Shown here one piece after another: positions 55,985-64,000 of a stretch of DNA of 64,000 nucleotides (within the stretch, counting starts at the first letter, position 1; each line of letters begins with the position of its first letter). The position numbers and the translations under genes are program-made. Where the stretch lies: assembly GCF_018446385.1 (NCBI RefSeq), contig NC_055991.1:116603794-116667793 (forward strand), in the 5' to 3' direction. Origin of the DNA: Zingiber officinale (taxonomy: Eukaryota; Streptophyta; Magnoliopsida; Zingiberales; Zingiberaceae). The notes beneath the pieces are model-generated. The model was not told where the DNA came from, made no database searches, and saw nothing but the letters and a program-made list of their open reading frames with translations.

Positions 55985-56777
55985 TGGTAAAGGAAGGGCT
56001 CGTTCAATTTGGATCAGAAGCGGGGTTAGCTGTCAACATGGAGGTCAAAGCCAAGATGGTCAATACCAGGGAGTCAACAGGCTCGCCCATAATGGTCGAG
56101 CGGAGGTCGACTACAATTGCTAATCGGGGTAGGCAATGTCTGATCGGCATATGGCTTCTCCAAGCAGAACGCTACGGTAGATAGTCAAGCGCTCAGTAGG
56201 AATCGAGGAGTACGAGCCGAGGACGACCGAGTGGAGGGGTCCTCAACCAAGCAACTACCCCCGTTATGTCGAGCAAAGGGATCATTGACGTATCTCTTAA
56301 TATCCTTCTGAGAGATAGTGTCACTGACACAAGGCATGATCAACAGGAGGATCACGGCAGAAACTTCCACTATTTAATCAGGGATTTGCATACCTTGTTA
56401 AGGTATGGTGTCAATGATACTTTTCTGACATGTCCTTTCACGGGGTGATTGGGAAAGCGTGCACATGCCTTGGAAAGCGTGCTCATGACTTAGAAAGTGT
56501 GCCCACACCTTAGAAAGCATGCGCATTACCCACCAGGACACTATATAAAGAGAGGTTCATGCATCGACGGAGGTATGCGTTATTCACTATTCATGTATTG
56601 CTCTGTTTTCTTCCATCTTTCCGGTGACTGACTTGACCGTCGGAGGACAATGCCAGAGATCCTTTCCCTGACTTGACACTACGTTTCTTGTTGTGCAGAG
56701 TGGAGTGGATTCTACACGCGGTCAACCTAGAAGTCACATCCCCAGTCAGTCATCTCCACGATTTTCGGACAGGATCA
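55985..56777 (+). mobile_element. Ty3-type LTR (Tat/Retand-like), solo or truncated
   Basis: GC-richer block with a TATA box CTATATAAAG at 56541, leader-like GGTGACTGACTTGACCGTCG near 56622 and an end GGACAGGATCA at 56777. This end and order resemble Tat-lineage Ty3/gypsy LTRs as I recall them. The left limit is uncertain, and no target duplication could be confirmed. Repeated AAAGCGTGC units are at 56452-56520. Confidence 0.55.
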
Positions 56778-57559
56778 TATGATTTACAATATATAGAAGC
56801 TACTCAGTAGCCGTTATAATGTGTAAAAGCTACAACATGTTTATAGTGAGTTTAGAATCTAGGGTCTTTGAATACTATTATATCAACATAATATTTAGTA
56901 ACTTGGCTAAAACTATTTAAATTTCATCAAAATCATTTTAAAATAGTTGTAGAAATTATTACATGGTTGCTACAATCTATATTAGCAATTACTGGATAAC
57001 TTTCATATTATGTAAATCCTAAATTCATTCTAAACATATTGTAATAGTTACTTTATATCTTCTACATACTTTTGTAGCTATCCTAAATGCTACTGTTGGG
57101 CCAAACATATTTTTAGGATAAAATCATTGATGCATGTCCATTTAATTTTGTTTTTTTTTTGAAAAAACAAACAGAAATGCTAGTTTGATGTTGCTCTTAA
57201 TATGAAATGTATTTTGATTTTTTGTCCATTTTTTTATTAAAAAGATATTATCCTGGATAAATGATTGAGGCTTCAGCCATAGCAAATTCAGGGCTTGGTG
57301 CGATGATAAATAGATGGTTGATTTTTCCAAATAACAAGAGTTCGATTTATACACCGAACAAATAAACGTCTACGAGCCACTCGTAATATTAGACCGTCTC
57401 CCGGTTTATCAATGAAATTTTTTCTTCAGAATATCGTCATGCCTGATGATATTGCAGCCTATTTAATGCTCTTATCGAACTTTATTATGAACTTTTATGG
57501 AGTTTAAACTGACCACAATCGTCGTTTCATGTCTCTACTACTAATATCTCGTATCAAGT
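56778..57559. other. AT-rich spacer
   Basis: No gene supported. Repeated TAGCTAC/GTAGCTA-type motifs occur in 56790-57110. Confidence 0.45.
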
Positions 57560-58200
57560 GGCTCCGAGGGAAGGGGAGAATCTTCCTCGATGCAAGATTA
57601 TGCGGCCACGTTTTTTTTTACTTTTTGGGTTCGTGGGGGGAGAGCCCCTCGCTGAGTTGGTTTTTAGCGGAGCACAGCTGTACATCTCGTGCGAAGCGAA
57701 GGCCACATCGAAACGTACAAAGCCTCCCCATATTTCCACCAGCCTCTCTGTCTTCACAGGGTCCCACTCTCTCATCCCGTGTGGACAAAGGTACCCATCG
57801 GGTCCCACACGAACAGTGTGCCAACCAAAGGACAGAATAAAATACGCAGCAAGCCGATTGCCGTTCACCCGTCCCCGGGGGCCCGCCACGCCAGCCAGAC
57901 AGCCAGCAACTTAACCCGAGGCTCGAAATAATTTGGCACGTTGAACTCCTTCTGTCAGTTATCGGATTCTGGATGAGAAAGGGAGATCCGAATCCGAAAC
58001 CGAGTTGGCTTCTCCTCGTGTCGCTGTCGTCGACGTCGATCTGCCTGCACAACCGACACGGGTCAAACGCGCGCCTGTAATGAGTCCGATCCGAATCCGA
58101 TATTTCTCTCGTTAGCAGGGGCAAACCTGTCAATTCACAGCACCTCGCTGTCAGCGCACTCCACATTTCGCTGTCCATTTGATCTCTCGCATTTATAACC
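57560..58200. other. GC-rich island without a convincing gene
   Basis: GC content jumps here. GGGTCCCAC occurs twice (57759-57767 and 57800-57808), similar to TCP-type sites. On the minus strand TTATAAATG (58192-58200) is TATA-like and a 194-residue frame runs leftward from 58202, but its protein shows no recognisable domain and has an arginine-rich, low-coding look. This could be a promoter or first exon of an unseen transcript, or a decayed repeat. Confidence 0.35.
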
Positions 58201-58941
58201 ATTTATTAGGGAAAAATTCATTCCACCCCATTATTTAGCTTATTTATGAAAACATCTTTCTAAATTTTAAAATATCAGATTTCCCTATGAGTTACCAAGT
58301 TTATTATATCCCTTAATCCCTAACCCAATTTTTTTTTTCACATTTTATGTGACAATTCTTGCCTCCCCTATCTTAGGAAAATTGGACTCTACTAGACAGT
58401 ACACTTAAATTGAATGGACACCCTAATTTTACCTGTACAAGCAGTGTCCCAATATGACTCAAGTTGAGTGGACCTCATTGATCCACTTGAATCATGCTGG
58501 GGCACTGTCTACATAGGCAGAATCAAATCTTCTTGTAAATGGAACTTAAATATTTCAGAGATATAAGTGAAAAAAAATTAAAAATGAGAGATATATGATA
58601 ATATATTTTCCCATACAATTTGAAAGCTAAGGATTTCAAGGGCACTTTGACATAATGATAGACTGTGGGGGGTTAAAACGAAATATTGCCATATTTTTCA
58701 AAGAAAAGAAATCCCCCAAAAGGCAACCATAAACTCTTTCTCGAGTTCCTCGTTCGATATTTGCTTCGATATCACTGGCTTTTCGTCGACCAGCCTCCTT
58801 CCTCGCCGCCGTTCTTCTCCTCAGCTTCATCCGGGTGGGTTTTCACCCCGTTCCTGCTTCCTCCTCAGGCGCCCCTTGGTAGGTCGGGGGATGAGGTGAT
58901 TGATAGAAGGGTGGCGCGGTTGGACGCGGGGAGCGTGCTCG
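58201..58941. other. Upstream region of the hexokinase gene
   Basis: AT-rich to about 58730, then GC-rich 5' UTR-like sequence up to the ATG at 58942. No clear TATA box was identified. Confidence 0.5.

Positions 58942-64000
<5,059 letters not shown>

Noticed and set aside
57618..58202. 194-residue minus-strand frame in the GC-rich island
   Set aside because: No recognisable domain or codon pattern. Kept only as part of the island entry.

Overview
The window is nuclear DNA of a flowering plant. Coding regions are split by GT-AG introns, and most of the remaining sequence is LTR retrotransposons with SINEs and DNA-transposon remnants. The GC-rich first exons of both intron-containing genes and the Au-like SINE suggest a monocot. 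The LTR families remind me of Zingiberales (ginger or turmeric relatives), but that is recall, not proof.

Four host genes are visible. (1) At 5818-5985 there is a 55-residue single-span membrane protein I cannot name. (2) At 9794-16201, five exons encode a 388-residue calcineurin-like metallophosphoesterase of the purple acid phosphatase 16 group. Its large fourth intron holds two SINE insertions with perfect long target duplications and a 1.8-kb PIF/Harbinger-type element. (3) At 38810-40017 there is a type I (M-gamma, AGL80-like) MADS-box gene with one frameshift and an in-frame 35-residue tandem repeat. (4) From 58942 past the window end there is a plant hexokinase with an N-terminal membrane anchor. 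Seven exons are visible.

The main structure is a retrotransposon nest of about 39 kb (16242-55479). A Ty1/copia element landed 40 bp after the stop codon of the phosphatase gene. Its LTR ends and its ACTAA target duplication are still readable on both sides. The copia coding region (gag, protease, integrase, reverse transcriptase, RNase H) is now split into pieces. The insertions are a minus-strand gag-only LTR element (18038-27318, TSD TTAGG, itself holding a 3.3-kb solo LTR), a plus-strand sister of the same gag-only family (27382-34409, TSD GTAYT), a solo LTR (35584-37289, TSD AATGT), a 12-kb composite block (37635-49718) that includes the MADS-box gene, and a solo LTR (51565-53931, TSD ATTGG). 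At the four single-element junctions, removing the insert plus one TSD copy brings the copia reading frame back into register. This supports the order of events.

Left flank: 1-3550 is older retrotransposon debris (an internal end plus 3' LTR, a SINE fragment, a decayed copia gag-protease region, LTR scraps), followed by AT-rich spacer. Right flank: 55480-55600 looks like the displaced 3' UTR and poly(A) signal of the phosphatase gene. Next come a Ty3-type LTR fragment (about 55985-56777), AT-rich spacer, a GC-rich island without a convincing gene (57560-58200), and the hexokinase gene. No CRISPR array, tRNA, rRNA or operon structure is visible.
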